Positions 1 through 9,520 of a stretch of DNA of 64,000 bases are shown here, piece by piece (the stretch's first letter is position 1; each line of letters starts with the position of its first letter). This stretch comes from Campylobacter hominis ATCC BAA-381. Lineage in GTDB: Bacteria; Campylobacterota; Campylobacteria; Campylobacterales; Campylobacteraceae. The stretch is from positions 868,001 through 932,000 of the forward strand of contig NC_009714.1 in assembly GCF_000017585.1 (NCBI RefSeq), in the 5' to 3' direction. A program made the position numbers and the translations under genes. The notes below the pieces were generated by a model, which did not search any database, was not told the DNA's origin, and saw nothing but the letters and a program-made list of their open reading frames with translations.

Positions 1-737
1 GCGTTGTTGATACCACGTATCTTGGAAGAAATCAAATCGACAGAAACGATTTAAAACTTATCCAAACTCCGCAAATTTCTCGCGCGAATTTATTAAAAAA
101 AGCACTTGAAAGCAATGAAATTTTTACTGATGATAGCGCCGCCGTAGCTTTTGCAGGCGGGAAATTGGGATTTGTAGAAGGTGATGAAAAAGCCCGTAAA
201 ATTACATTTACGAGTGATTTGGCTCATTTTGATTTTACACCTGCGAGCGGTACAATTTTTACAGGAAACGGATTTGACGTGCACGCATTTGCAAAAGGCG
301 AGTTTATAACGCTTGGTGGCGTTAAAATTCCTTGTGAATATTCGCTTGTAGGGCACAGCGATGCCGACGCGGCGATTCACGCTTTGATGGACGCGATTTT
401 AGGAGCTTGCGGACTTGGCGATATAGGTGAGCTTTTTCCGGATACTGACGATAGTTTCAAAGGAATCGATAGCAAAATTTTACTTCAAAAGGTTGTAAAT
501 TTTGTGCATTTGCTTGGATTTAAAATCATAAACGCCGACATTACGATAATCGCTCAAAAACCTAAAATTTCGCCATATAAAGAAAAAATGTGTGAAATTT
601 TAAGTGAAATTTTGCAAACTTCACGCGTAAATGTAAAAGCTTCAACTACTGAAAAATTAGGCTTTGTAGGTCGAGTAGAAGGTGTAGCGGCAATTGCAAG
701 CGCCAATTTGGGATATTTTGATTGGAGAAAATTTTAA
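1..737 (+). CDS. ispDF: IspDF bifunctional enzyme, 5' end outside window
   Basis: Bifunctional MEP-pathway enzyme of isoprenoid precursor synthesis: the IspD domain makes CDP-methylerythritol and the IspF domain makes the 2,4-cyclodiphosphate. The frame is open from base 3, so the start lies upstream of the window. The visible first part reads as the end of an IspD cytidylyltransferase (IQTPQ, then DDSAAV). From about base 265 it becomes a full IspF domain: GFDVHAF supplies metal-binding Asp and His, followed by GHSDADAAIHAL and GLGDIGELFPDTD. The C-terminal part has STTEKLGFVGR and EGVAAIA, as in IspF. Fusion of the two domains is usual in Campylobacter and Helicobacter. The gene ends with TAA and is followed by a long AT-rich spacer. 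Confidence 0.95.
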   Translation, partial: VVDTTYLGRNQIDRNDLKLIQTPQISRANLLKKALESNEIFTDDSAAVAFAGGKLGFVEGDEKARKITFTSDLAHFDFTPASGTIFTGNGFDVHAFAKGEFITLGGVKIPCEYSLVGHSDADAAIHALMDAILGACGLGDIGELFPDTDDSFKGIDSKILLQKVVNFVHLLGFKIINADITIIAQKPKISPYKEKMCEILSEILQTSRVNVKASTTEKLGFVGRVEGVAAIASANLGYFDWRKF

Positions 738-1383
738 AATTTCCGTTATATAATATTATTTTTAATTTTTTCACGCCAATTTAAATTTTAATAATTTTTA
801 ACTAAATTAAATTTTATATTTTTTAATATGACGTGGAATTTTTAAATTTCACGTATTAATTTAAATTTTAAAATCTTTTATTTTTACTGAGAGATTATAA
901 AACGGTGTTAAGAACAAATTTAAAAAATCCATTCTTAATTTATTTATAAATAGTTTTTTAATTTTTTAAAATTTACCGAAAGATATATTAAAAATAATGA
1001 TATTGTGAAATATACTACTCACGTATGACAATAAAATCTATGTAATTTAAGAAGTTTATATTGATGATGTTTTAAAAGATACAAAATATAAAAGGCGAAA
1101 TTTCTTTTTTAACTATTTAAAATTATTTTCAAAATATTGAAAAAATTGAAAAATAGACACATTCATCAAAATTTAACAATCAATAAAACAAAATCAAAAA
1201 CTGCATTCAACACTTTTAAAAAACAACATCATTTAATAAAAATTATTTTTGTTGTTTTTTTAAATTCTTAAAATTACAAATTCTTTTAAAATTCGATAAT
1301 TTTCGCGCCGTATAGATTAAAATTTAAAATTAAACTACTATTTTCCATTTAAATTTTAAAGAGAAATATTTTATTTAAGTTAT
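738..1383. other. AT-rich spacer without a recognisable gene
   Basis: This gap of about 650 bases between convergent genes has no good open frame. Around 1020-1130 one frame reads a short peptide-like stretch (YDNKIYVI, then a stop, then VYIDDVLKDTKYKRR). It could be the remains of a gene, but it is too short to assign. A hairpin near 831-854 is listed separately. Confidence 0.5.
831..854. terminator. Possible hairpin terminator downstream of ispDF
   Basis: ACGTGGAATTT (831-841) pairs with AAATTTCACGT (844-854) over 11 positions with one G-T wobble, around a very short loop. It lies about 95 bases after the ispDF stop and is followed by AT-rich sequence without a clean T run. The call is tentative. 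Confidence 0.3.
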
Positions 1384-1608
1384 TTACTTAAAAATTTCAG
1401 TATAATTTTTTTTCATAAAATCAATTACCGCAATAACTTCATCAACGCCCTGCACGTTCGAATTTGATAAAATTTCATCAATGTTTTCAATATAAATTTC
1501 AGTAGCTTTTGCTAATTTTTCTTTTTTGACACCGGCATAAAATAGCGCCGCTTCAAGTAAAATACTTACTTCGTAAGATAATTCGTCCATTGAAATTTCA
1601 TCTTTCAT
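1384..1608 (-). CDS. Small hypothetical protein coupled to DHH phosphoesterase
   Basis: A 74-residue acidic, probably all-helical protein beginning MKDEISMDELSYEV, with no signal peptide or membrane segment. I do not recognise the family. The frame stays open 23 codons further upstream, inside the preceding gene, but I chose the ATG at 1608 because it overlaps that gene's TAA by one base (TAATG) and a purine-rich AAGGAAG lies just before it. It is the third gene of an Rrf2-DHH-hypothetical unit, so it is probably co-translated with the phosphoesterase. Nothing in the sequence shows a function. Confidence 0.7.
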   Translation of the reverse strand: MKDEISMDELSYEVSILLEAALFYAGVKKEKLAKATEIYIENIDEILSNSNVQGVDEVIAVIDFMKKNYTEIFK

Positions 1609-2621
1609 TATTCTTCCTTTGTTTTTTGATCGATTAAATTTTGAAATTGAGCTTTTATATTTGTATAATCGTTGCAATCTTTAAACGCGCCGAATAAACC
1701 GCCGCTTGCATTTATATGTCCGCCACCACCGACTAAATTTTTAGCTATTAAGGAAACATCGGCATTTCCGTTTGCGCGGAAACTGAGCGTTTTTTTAGAC
1801 GTAATATCTACAAAAAAATCTATATCAGGATTATTTACCAAAAAATCATTTCCAATAATTGAAGTAGAACCGATATTATAAGTTAAAATCCCTTTTTTAT
1901 CTTTATAAATTACACTAAGTTCATCTTTGCGTGCGCTTAAACGCTCAACTACATAATGAGATATAAGATTGCCAAGAGTATCATCAAATGAGCTTTTGAA
2001 AAATTCCTTTTTAAGCGAATGAACTGCACTATCAAGCGCTATATGCGCGTTTTGAATATTTATAAAACCGCAAATTTTAGAAATCAGAAATTGTAAATAC
2101 TCAAAATTTTCATTTGCAAACATAACTTTGTTAAGCTCTTTTGCGCCGCTGATAAGTCCGAGACAAACTTTTCCAAGCTCAAAATCAGCATCATCTTTAA
2201 GCCAAATATCGGCTGCATTTACAACGTTCACCAGTTTATGAAGTTTATCGTTTTCACCGAAAATTTTTGAAAAAAGATCATAAACTATTTTTGTCGCGCA
2301 GCGCGAACTGTCCATAAAATACCAGGAATAATTTTTAACGCATTCAATCCCGCTTATATGATGATCAAGTAAGATAATCTTTGCATTTTTTTCAGCAATT
2401 TTTTGTGAAAATTTTTCACATTGAGAAAGCGTTAAATTTAAATCACTTATCAAAATAAGTGATTTTTCATCGTTAAGTTTATTTAAAATCAGCTCAAATT
2501 TTTCGTCTATTTCATGACCATAATTTGAATTGAAATTATGCACGTTTTTAATATAAAAATTGCTAACAAATTGCGCTGCATAGCCATCTAAATCAGTATG
2601 TGAAAGGTGAAAAAATTTCAT
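1608..2621 (-). CDS. DHH/DHHA1-family phosphoesterase
   Basis: A 337-residue cytoplasmic phosphoesterase of the DHH superfamily, which contains NrnA-type oligoribonuclease/pAp phosphatases and RecJ. The N-terminal metal-binding motif HTDLDG is at residues 8-13, the signature Asp-His-His is at 86-88 (LLDHH), and a C-terminal DHHA1-type glycine-rich motif GGGGHINASGG is near residue 305. The length fits single-domain NrnA-like enzymes that degrade short RNA or small nucleotides rather than the longer RecJ. The substrate cannot be read from the sequence. Its ATG overlaps the TGA of the upstream Rrf2 regulator by 4 bases (ATGA), and its own stop overlaps the next small gene, indicating a three-gene operon. 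Confidence 0.85.
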   Translation of the reverse strand: MKFFHLSHTDLDGYAAQFVSNFYIKNVHNFNSNYGHEIDEKFELILNKLNDEKSLILISDLNLTLSQCEKFSQKIAEKNAKIILLDHHISGIECVKNYSWYFMDSSRCATKIVYDLFSKIFGENDKLHKLVNVVNAADIWLKDDADFELGKVCLGLISGAKELNKVMFANENFEYLQFLISKICGFINIQNAHIALDSAVHSLKKEFFKSSFDDTLGNLISHYVVERLSARKDELSVIYKDKKGILTYNIGSTSIIGNDFLVNNPDIDFFVDITSKKTLSFRANGNADVSLIAKNLVGGGGHINASGGLFGAFKDCNDYTNIKAQFQNLIDQKTKEE

Positions 2622-3031
2622 TTATTACTCTCTTTTATAAAATTTTCCAGTGTAAAATTATCTAGAATTGCATCGACTTTATTTTGAATGCCGCTGAAAA
2701 TATGCCAAATTTCACAAATTTCACCTTTGTTTGATGGGCAAGAAGCGCGATTATTTGAGCATTCAAAAATGGAATTTTGCTTTTTTTCAGCGCTTTGGAC
2801 AATTTCATTCAGCGAAATTTCAAGTGGCTTTTTTGCTAACAAAAATCCGCCTTTTGCGCCTTTGAATGATTGTAAAATTCCGTCGCGCGCCAAATCCTGC
2901 AAAATTTTAGCTAAAAAACTTTTTGGAATTTTCAGCTCGTTTGATATAGCATCTACGCCGACAGGTTCTTTATTTCGCGCAATAAAAATCATTGAAAGAA
3001 GTGCGTATTCACTCGCCTTTGTAAAAAGCAT
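2618..3031 (-). CDS. Rrf2-family transcriptional regulator
   Basis: A 137-residue winged-helix regulator of the Rrf2 family (relatives: IscR, NsrR, RirA). The N-terminal MLFTKASEYALLSM and the helix-turn-helix around residues 25-65 (IPKSFLAKILQDLARDGIL, then GAKGGF) are typical. Three cysteines at 91, 98 and 106 lie where Rrf2 proteins ligate an iron-sulfur cluster, so it is probably a sensor of iron-sulfur status, NO or oxygen. It is divergent from rpsO and is the first gene of the unit with the DHH phosphoesterase. A regulator at the head of an operon often controls itself, but I could not identify an operator. The RBS is AAAAGGA. Confidence 0.88.
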   Translation of the reverse strand: MLFTKASEYALLSMIFIARNKEPVGVDAISNELKIPKSFLAKILQDLARDGILQSFKGAKGGFLLAKKPLEISLNEIVQSAEKKQNSIFECSNNRASCPSNKGEICEIWHIFSGIQNKVDAILDNFTLENFIKESNK

Positions 3032-3151
3032 TTTTATCCTTTTAAAAAAAATATTTTACTATTTTAGTGCTTAAAACTTGTAATTTCATAAAAATTTAGC
3101 AAAATTTTTAAAATATTTATAAAATTTCAGTTTAATTTGATAAAAAATTTG

Positions 3152-3188
3152 TATAATAACATTTTTATCTTAAATACCGCTCAGGAGG
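3152..3188 (+). promoter_or_regulatory. rpsO promoter -10 box and strong RBS
   Basis: TATAAT at 3152-3157 preceded by T-rich sequence, as usual for Campylobacter sigma-70 promoters that lack a clear -35. An unusually good Shine-Dalgarno, AGGAGG, lies at 3183-3188, six bases before the rpsO ATG. Confidence 0.75.
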
Positions 3189-3194
3189 TCAAAA

Positions 3195-3467
3195 ATGGCT
3201 TTAGATACGGCTCAAAAAGCACAAATAGTTGCGAAATTCGCTAGAAAAGAAAAAGATACAGGCTCATCGGAAGTACAAATTGCACTTTTAAGTGCGCGTA
3301 TAGATTCCATAACTGAGCATATGCAAAACAATCCGAAAGATTTTTCATCACGTCTTGGACTTCTAAAATTAGTAGGTCAAAGAAAAAGACTTATGAAATA
3401 TCTAAAAAGCACCAATTATGGGGCATATTCTAAACTCGTAAACGAGTTAAATCTAAAAGATAAATAA
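3195..3467 (+). CDS. rpsO: 30S ribosomal protein S15
   Basis: S15 binds 16S rRNA in the platform of the small subunit and contacts the 50S subunit. At 90 residues it is the normal family length. Signature stretches are present: FARKEKDTGSSEVQIALL, ISEH-like ITEHMQNNPKDFSSR, and GLLKLVGQRKRLMKYL. It has its own promoter and a terminator-like hairpin just after the stop, so it is probably transcribed alone. An Rrf2 regulator is divergent upstream. Confidence 0.97.
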   Translation: MALDTAQKAQIVAKFARKEKDTGSSEVQIALLSARIDSITEHMQNNPKDFSSRLGLLKLVGQRKRLMKYLKSTNYGAYSKLVNELNLKDK

Positions 3468-3471
3468 TTAT

Positions 3472-3504
3472 GGCGGAGTTTTTCCGCCAACTCTCACTTT
3501 TTTT
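3472..3504 (+). terminator. Intrinsic terminator of rpsO
   Basis: GGCGGA (3472-3477) pairs perfectly with TCCGCC (3483-3488) around a five-base loop, and a run of seven T is found at 3498-3504. It begins five bases after the rpsO stop. The T run is displaced by nine bases, so efficiency is uncertain. Confidence 0.65.
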
Positions 3505-3529
3505 AATAAAATCAAAATTTTAATTATGT

Positions 3530-3535
3530 TAAAAT
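3530..3535 (+). promoter_or_regulatory. Likely secA -10 box
   Basis: TAAAAT preceded by a TATGT stretch, 35 bases before the secA ATG and after the rpsO terminator. The assignment rests on position and composition only. Confidence 0.45.
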
Positions 3536-3569
3536 AGTAGGTTTAAATTCTAAATTTTAAGGTAAAACA

Positions 3570-6224
3570 ATGATACAAAAGGCTTTAGGAAAAATTTTCG
3601 GCACGAAAAATGACAGAATTGTAAAAGCATACGCAAAGCGAGTAGCAAAAATAAATGCTTTGGAACCTACTTATGAAAAACTTAGCGACGATGAATTAAA
3701 AGATAAATTTTCAAAACTTAAAGAACAGGTTTTAGCACAAAAACTTACACTTGATGATGCACTTTATGATGTTTTCGCGATTGTCAGAGAGGCTAGTAAA
3801 AGAGTTTTAAAAATGCGCCATTTTGACGTTCAACTAATAGGCGGAATGGTGCTTCATGACGGAAACATAGCCGAAATGAAAACAGGCGAAGGAAAAACTT
3901 TAGTTGCAACTTTACCCGTTGTTTTAAATGCAATGAACAAAAAAGGAGTTCATGTCGTAACAGTAAATGATTATCTTGCTAAGCGTGATGCCGCCGATAT
4001 GGGCGTTTTGTATAATTTTTTGGGATTTTCAGTCGGCGTAATTTTAGGCGGAAATTATGATGATAAAGCAAGAAAAGAAGCTTATAATTGTGATATAACT
4101 TACGGCACAAACAATGAATTCGGCTTTGATTATCTGCGCGATAATATGAAATTTAGAAAAGAAGACAAGGTTCAAAGAGGACACAATTTCGTAATTGTCG
4201 ATGAAGTGGACAGTATTTTAATAGATGAAGCAAGAACTCCATTAATCATCAGCGGTCCTACAAATCGTACGCTTGATGGATATATAAAAGCAAACGAAGT
4301 TGCAAAACAAATGAAATGCGGAGAGCCGGCAGATCCGCTTGATAAAAATTCAAAAGCAACAGGTGATTTTACACTTGATGAGAAAAATCGCGCTGTAATG
4401 ATAACAGAAGCCGGTATAAGCAAAGCTGAAAAACTTTTTGGCGTAGATAATCTTTACAGTCTTGACAATGCCGTTTTAAGTCACTATCTTGATCAGGCCC
4501 TAAAAGCAAATTATCTTTTCGAAAAAGATGTGCATTACGTAGTAAAAGACGGACAAGTGGTAATCGTGGATGAATTTACCGGTCGTCTTAGCGAAGGAAG
4601 ACGTTTTAGTGAAGGACTTCATCAAGCGCTTGAAGCGAAAGAAGGAGTAAAAATTCAAGAAGAGAGTCAAACTTTGGCTGATATTACATTTCAAAACTAC
4701 TTCCGCCTTTATGACAAACTTTCAGGAATGACAGGAACAGCTCAAACCGAAGCAACAGAATTTTCTCAAATTTATAAATTGGAAGTTATTTCTATTCCTA
4801 CAAATTTACCTGTCAAAAGAATCGATCAAAACGATCTTATTTATAAAACCGAAAAAGAAAAATTTGATGCCGTAATAGCTCAAATCAAGTATTTACATGC
4901 AAAAGGACAACCTGTACTTGTAGGAACCGCTTCAATAGAAAAAAGTGAAAAATTACATGAACTTTTGACAAAAGAGAAGATTAACCACTCTGTTTTAAAT
5001 GCCAAAAATCACGAAAAAGAGGCGCAAATAATAGCAAATGCCGGAGATAAAGGAGCTGTGACCATTGCTACAAATATGGCAGGACGTGGTGTTGATATAA
5101 AAATAAATGACGAAGTTCGCGCACTTGGAGGACTTTATATACTTGGAACGGAGCGCCACGAAAGCAGACGAATAGACAATCAGCTTCGCGGTCGTTCGGG
5201 CCGTCAGGGAGATCCTGGAGAAAGCCGTTTTTATCTTAGTTTGGAAGATAATTTACTTAGAATTTTCGGAAGTGATAAAATTAAGCACATAATGGAAAGG
5301 CTTGGTCTTAAAGAAGGCGAGAGTATAGAATCAAGGCTTGTAACAAAAGCCGTCGAAAATGCACAAAAAAAGGTGGAAAGTCTGCATTTTGAATCAAGAA
5401 AATATATCCTTGAATATGATGATGTCGCAAACGAACAAAGAAAAGTAATTTATAGATACCGTAACGAACTTCTTGAAGCTGATTTTGATCTGCATGATAA
5501 AATCATTTCAAATCGTGAAGATTATATTGCAAATGTACTTGATCGTCTTGAAATTTTTGATGGGGATAGCAAAGAAAATTTTGACATACAAAAAATAACT
5601 TCTATTATAAAATCAGAAACTACTGAAATTTTAGATGAAAATAAGTTATCAAAAGCTGAAGATTACAAAGAATTAAAAGAAGAAATTATAAAAGAACTTA
5701 GAGATTTTTATGAAGAAAAAATGGCTCCTGTCGATAATGAGCAACGAAAATCAATCGAAAAAATGCTTTATCTTCAAATAGTGGATCGGGACTGGCGCGA
5801 ACATTTATACCAAATGGATATCCTAAAAACCGGCATCGGTCTTCGAGGATACAATCACAGAGATCCGCTAACAGAATATAAAAAGGAAAGTTATAATCTT
5901 TTTGTAGAGCTCGTAATGCGCCTAAAAAGCGACAGCATTCGCACATTGCACTCAATAAGATTCAAAACACAGGAAGAAATTGAAGCTGAAAGACGTGCAA
6001 TTGCCGAACTTCAAGCAAAATTACAAGAAGAGGAGCAAAAAAAATTAAAAATGAGCGGTGCGGATAAAGGCGGAGAAGATTTGGAAGAAACAAAAAATGT
6101 TCCTTATCGTGCCCCCAAAAAGATAGGCAGAAATGAACCTTGCCCTTGCGGAAGTGGCAAAAAATACAAAGATTGCCATGGTAAAAGCGGTCCAAAAAAA
6201 GGTCTTTTTGCAAATAATGATTGA
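3570..6224 (+). CDS. secA: Preprotein translocase motor ATPase SecA
   Basis: SecA drives export of unfolded preproteins through SecYEG by ATP hydrolysis. The 884-residue length is normal. Walker A GEGKT is at residues 106-110. The DEVD box follows within [19 protein letters not shown], and the second motor half shows [15 protein letters not shown] and [13 protein letters not shown]. The C-terminus ends in a zinc-binding SEC-C motif ([15 protein letters not shown]) used for SecB or phospholipid contact. The start is ATG with AAGG seven bases upstream. It stands in its own transcription unit between the rpsO terminator and a 12-bp hairpin. Confidence 0.98.
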   Translation: MIQKALGKIFGTKNDRIVKAYAKRVAKINALEPTYEKLSDDELKDKFSKLKEQVLAQKLTLDDALYDVFAIVREASKRVLKMRHFDVQLIGGMVLHDGNIAEMKTGEGKTLVATLPVVLNAMNKKGVHVVTVNDYLAKRDAADMGVLYNFLGFSVGVILGGNYDDKARKEAYNCDITYGTNNEFGFDYLRDNMKFRKEDKVQRGHNFVIVDEVDSILIDEARTPLIISGPTNRTLDGYIKANEVAKQMKCGEPADPLDKNSKATGDFTLDEKNRAVMITEAGISKAEKLFGVDNLYSLDNAVLSHYLDQALKANYLFEKDVHYVVKDGQVVIVDEFTGRLSEGRRFSEGLHQALEAKEGVKIQEESQTLADITFQNYFRLYDKLSGMTGTAQTEATEFSQIYKLEVISIPTNLPVKRIDQNDLIYKTEKEKFDAVIAQIKYLHAKGQPVLVGTASIEKSEKLHELLTKEKINHSVLNAKNHEKEAQIIANAGDKGAVTIATNMAGRGVDIKINDEVRALGGLYILGTERHESRRIDNQLRGRSGRQGDPGESRFYLSLEDNLLRIFGSDKIKHIMERLGLKEGESIESRLVTKAVENAQKKVESLHFESRKYILEYDDVANEQRKVIYRYRNELLEADFDLHDKIISNREDYIANVLDRLEIFDGDSKENFDIQKITSIIKSETTEILDENKLSKAEDYKELKEEIIKELRDFYEEKMAPVDNEQRKSIEKMLYLQIVDRDWREHLYQMDILKTGIGLRGYNHRDPLTEYKKESYNLFVELVMRLKSDSIRTLHSIRFKTQEEIEAERRAIAELQAKLQEEEQKKLKMSGADKGGEDLEETKNVPYRAPKKIGRNEPCPCGSGKKYKDCHGKSGPKKGLFANND

Positions 6225-6238
6225 AAATTTTAATTTAA

Positions 6239-6282
6239 AATAAAGTCTTATTCGTAAAATTTGCATTATTTAAGACTTTATT
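6239..6282 (+). terminator. Twelve-bp hairpin after secA
   Basis: AATAAAGTCTTA (6239-6250) is perfectly complementary to TAAGACTTTATT (6271-6282) with a 20-base loop, starting 15 bases after the secA stop. It is probably a terminator or 3' end stabiliser. There is no clean T run after it. Confidence 0.5.
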
Positions 6283-6428
6283 ACGTTAAAATTTAAAAAT
6301 TTTTATGTAAAATTTCGCCTTATTTTTTTTGTAAATATGAAATTTTATATTAAATTGTGGCGACATTTAAAAATTTTCAGTAGTTAATTTTTCTGCTTTA
6401 AAAAAACAGGAATAATAAAGGTAAAATT

Positions 6429-7619
6429 TTGGTTAAATATCTGCTTTTTAAATATCTGCGTTTTGATAAAACTCAGCCGTTTATAACTCTTTCGGCTATT
6501 TTGGCATTTATAGGCGTAAGTGTCGGACTTATGGTATTGATAGTCGCTATGGCGATTATGAACGGCTTTGATAAAGAATTTGAGCGTAAACTTTTTACAA
6601 TGAATTATCCAATAACGATTTTCAGTCCGTTTCGCGGTGCAATTACCGCAGACGAAGTGGATAATTTAAAAACTATGTTTCCACAAATGAAATTCAGCCC
6701 ATACATAACTTCGCAAGTCATCGTAAAAAGCGGCGAAAAACTGGAAGGCGGACTTATTTTCGGTGTAAATATCGAAGATGAAAAGCAAATCAACTCGGTC
6801 GTAAAAGACGGAATAAAAGACGCAAATCTGACAGACTTTGGAATTTTACTTGGTAGCGGGCTGACAGGCGAATTAAACACTGCAAAAAATGATAAAGTCA
6901 CTCTTATTTTTACAAAAAACGATCCGAGCGGATTTTCTCTCATACCGAAAATGAAACGCTTTGATGTGCGGGCAGATTTTACTTCAGGACTTATTGCATA
7001 TGATAAAGTTTATATGTATGCAAATGCGGACGATTTGGCAAAAATTTTAGGTTATGAAAGCGGCGATTTCGACGGTGTTCATATTTATTCCGACGATCCG
7101 TTTAATGATATAAAAAAAATCAACGAAATTTTGCCGCAAACTGCTAGAGCTATTGGTTGGTGGGAACAAAACGGTAATTTTTTCTCGGCTCTTGCGCTTG
7201 AAAAACGTGCACTTTTTATCGTTTTAATGCTTATAATTTTAGTTGCCAGCTTGAATATCGTAAGTTCGCTTTTGATGACTGTGATGAATCGCCGTCAGGA
7301 AATCGCACTTTTACTCAGTCTTGGTGCAAGTAAAAAAGAGGTAAAGCAAACTTTTTTTAGACTTGGCGCGGTAATAGGCGGTAGTGGAATAATTTTCGGG
7401 CTTATTTTAGGACTTTTTGGAGTTTGGCTGCTTGGAAATTTTGACATCGTAAAACTTCCTGCTGATGTATATGGAAGCTCAAAACTGCCTATGGAACTAT
7501 CTTTTAGTGATTTAGCGATGATTTTAGGTGGCGCGATTGTGATTGTGCTTATATCGTCATTTTATCCGGCAAAAAAAGCAACGCAAGTTGATGTTCTTGA
7601 TACTTTGCGAAATGAGTAG
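6429..7619 (+). CDS. LolC/LolE-type lipoprotein-releasing ABC permease
   Basis: Inner-membrane permease (396 residues) of the complex that detaches lipoproteins from the inner membrane and passes them to the carrier LolA. Topology is the MacB/FtsX type: one membrane segment near residues 22-45, a large periplasmic domain, then three segments in the last 140 residues (around VLMLIILVASLNIVSSLLM, GSGIIFGLILGLFGVWLL and LAMILGGAIVIVLISSFYPA). Only one such permease is seen here. Species with a single copy are thought to use a LolF-like homodimer in place of LolC+LolE. The start is TTG at 6429, the only plausible start before the first membrane segment, with AAAGG upstream. The ATPase LolD is not in the window. 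Confidence 0.85.
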   Translation: MVKYLLFKYLRFDKTQPFITLSAILAFIGVSVGLMVLIVAMAIMNGFDKEFERKLFTMNYPITIFSPFRGAITADEVDNLKTMFPQMKFSPYITSQVIVKSGEKLEGGLIFGVNIEDEKQINSVVKDGIKDANLTDFGILLGSGLTGELNTAKNDKVTLIFTKNDPSGFSLIPKMKRFDVRADFTSGLIAYDKVYMYANADDLAKILGYESGDFDGVHIYSDDPFNDIKKINEILPQTARAIGWWEQNGNFFSALALEKRALFIVLMLIILVASLNIVSSLLMTVMNRRQEIALLLSLGASKKEVKQTFFRLGAVIGGSGIIFGLILGLFGVWLLGNFDIVKLPADVYGSSKLPMELSFSDLAMILGGAIVIVLISSFYPAKKATQVDVLDTLRNE

Positions 7620-8210
7620 GATTAATTTAAAATTATAAAATATTTATGATTATTTAAAAATTGCGCTTAATTGAATAATGATTTAGTACAAAATTACATT
7701 TTTAAAATTATAAAATGAATAATTTTTATATTTGATAATTGAAAAGTGAGCATTCAAATTGAACTTATAACTAATATTTTTTATAAAAAAACAAATGTTT
7801 TTTATAAAATTTATTTTATTTGTACTATTTTTTTTGATTTATGCTAAAAATATTTTTAAAATACATAAAATAGTAAAAAAATATTAAACTAATGACATCT
7901 CTTTTGTCTTTGGTAAATTTGCTGATTTATATATGCTAAAAGGACTTTCTGTAAATACTAAAAGTTTTATTGGTATATTTGGTATATAATTAGTAATTTA
8001 TATAAAAATTCCACTAAAACTAATTTTTTATACATCTTTAACTGCCTTTCCTAAGAATTATTTGACGAATTATAACTCTATATCATTATATTTTTTTTCA
8101 ATAAAGTTATTTAAGGTTTTATAGAAATAATTTTAGTTAAATATGAAGTCTTTATGAAATTTATTGCGAAAAATACAATTGATAAAAATAAAATTAAAAT
8201 ATTTAAAATT
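7620..8210. other. AT-rich spacer with a possible gene remnant
   Basis: This gap of about 590 bases lies between the convergent Lol permease and NlpC lipoprotein genes. It has no intact gene. A single open frame with one internal stop (7888-8124) is listed separately; the remainder shows no structure I can name. Confidence 0.5.
7888..8124 (+). pseudogene. Possible decayed membrane-protein fragment
   Basis: One frame is open for 79 codons apart from a single TAA at 7987, in DNA so AT-rich that a random frame should hit stops much more often. The conceptual peptide looks protein-like (FVFGKFADLYMLKGLSVNTK before the stop; IKIPLKLIFYTSLTAFPKNY after it) and hydrophobic. No family is recognised. 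Chance remains possible. Confidence 0.25.
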
Positions 8211-9476
8211 TTACCTGACGATATTCATTGATTTTATGCGAGAAATTAGTAAATTCCTATTTGGAATAAGATTTGAATCTTTACCTAAAAAAGGCGTGGT
8301 AAGTGCTATTTGACCGATTATTTCGCGTCCGTCATCAATTGTTTTAAGCCCCCAAATATCATGTAAAATAGCTATATTTTCATCTACAATTCCTGCATAA
8401 AGCATAATGTGCCCGTTCATATATAAAAGCGTCCTGAAAGGCTTACCGAATGCTTTTATTTGCGCAGTTTTTTGTAAATTATCCATACCGTAAAAACTAT
8501 AAATTTCACCGATATTTCCTTGCAATTTTGAATTTCTTGGAAGCCAGATACCGTAAGCAAAAAGCAGATTTTTAGTCATCAAAGAGCAATCTCTCAAACT
8601 TTCAAAGCCGCCCCAACCGTATTTTTCACCAAGCAAACTGGAAATTGAGGCTTTAAGATTAGAATCATTAAATTGCAAAGGAAAAATTCCCGCATTTTCT
8701 TTTGAAATTTTAAAATTTAAAACACCTGTTCCGCTAATAAATTTTCCTTTTAAAAACTGCTTATCTTCGCTTTTATACGGCAAAATCGTCCCTATTTTAG
8801 CCTTAAATAAAATTTTATTTTTTTCATCTAAAACGTCCGTGTTGTCTTTTAAAATTGCTAAAAATTTTTGATTTTGATAATGCGCTGCTTCATTGTCGCT
8901 TAAAAATTTTATATTTTTGGATTCTATCCAACCCCAAACAGCGTCATTTTGCACAAAAGCCCACAATCCGCTCGCGTTATAATGTGAAACAAAAAGAGGA
9001 TAACCTGCTCCAAGAGCGGAATTGGCAAGATAATCAAACGGGGCGCCTTCACCGGGTTTTTTAAAATCTAAGAAAAACGGTTCATTTGTAGGTAAATTTC
9101 TAAGCAAAGAATTTTTAACAGTTATTGCTTTCTTTGAAATTTCACCAAAATTTTCTTCTTTTGTCTCATTATTTAAAAAATTTATAAAATTTTCATTATG
9201 TTTTTTGCCTGATTTATCAAAAAATTTATCATATTTTATATAGCTTTTATTTGCCCAAAATATATCTTTCGGCAATTTTTTTGGCGTTTTATAATGCCAA
9301 GGACTAAAATATTTTTGCAAAGCCGCCTTTTCATCTATTGGCAAAGTTTCAGTTATTTGTGGTAAAATTTGTACGTTTTGCCTTAAATCAAGATTTTTAA
9401 AATATTGATTTGTAGGAGTTTTACTTGAACATGCCGCAAAAAATACGCATATAAAAATTAATATGATTTTTTTCAT
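8211..9476 (-). CDS. NlpC/P60-family lipoprotein with SH3-like domains
   Basis: A 421-residue predicted lipoprotein: hydrophobic signal MKKIILIFICVFFAAC with lipobox Cys16. The middle region (about 130-270) resembles SH3b domains of this family (GLWAFVQNDAVWGWIESKNI). The C-terminal NlpC/P60 cysteine peptidase domain has GEKYGWGG, then the nucleophile Cys297 (RDCS), His356 (NGHIMLYAG) and a third polar site near HDIWG. Such enzymes cut peptide bonds in peptidoglycan stem peptides. From memory C. jejuni has a similar lipoprotein next to a helicase gene, as here. It is divergent from the helicase at 9521, with which it shares a 44-base intergenic region. Confidence 0.85.
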   Translation of the reverse strand: MKKIILIFICVFFAACSSKTPTNQYFKNLDLRQNVQILPQITETLPIDEKAALQKYFSPWHYKTPKKLPKDIFWANKSYIKYDKFFDKSGKKHNENFINFLNNETKEENFGEISKKAITVKNSLLRNLPTNEPFFLDFKKPGEGAPFDYLANSALGAGYPLFVSHYNASGLWAFVQNDAVWGWIESKNIKFLSDNEAAHYQNQKFLAILKDNTDVLDEKNKILFKAKIGTILPYKSEDKQFLKGKFISGTGVLNFKISKENAGIFPLQFNDSNLKASISSLLGEKYGWGGFESLRDCSLMTKNLLFAYGIWLPRNSKLQGNIGEIYSFYGMDNLQKTAQIKAFGKPFRTLLYMNGHIMLYAGIVDENIAILHDIWGLKTIDDGREIIGQIALTTPFLGKDSNLIPNRNLLISRIKSMNIVR

Positions 9477-9520
9477 TATCTGCCTTTTTTGCGCTATTTT
9501 ATAAAATTTTAGGATAAAAT

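Noticed and set aside
738-1383. tRNA, CRISPR, insertion sequence or origin in the long spacers
   Set aside because: No cloverleaf, regularly spaced repeats, transposase motifs or terminal inverted repeats could be seen in this or the other spacers.
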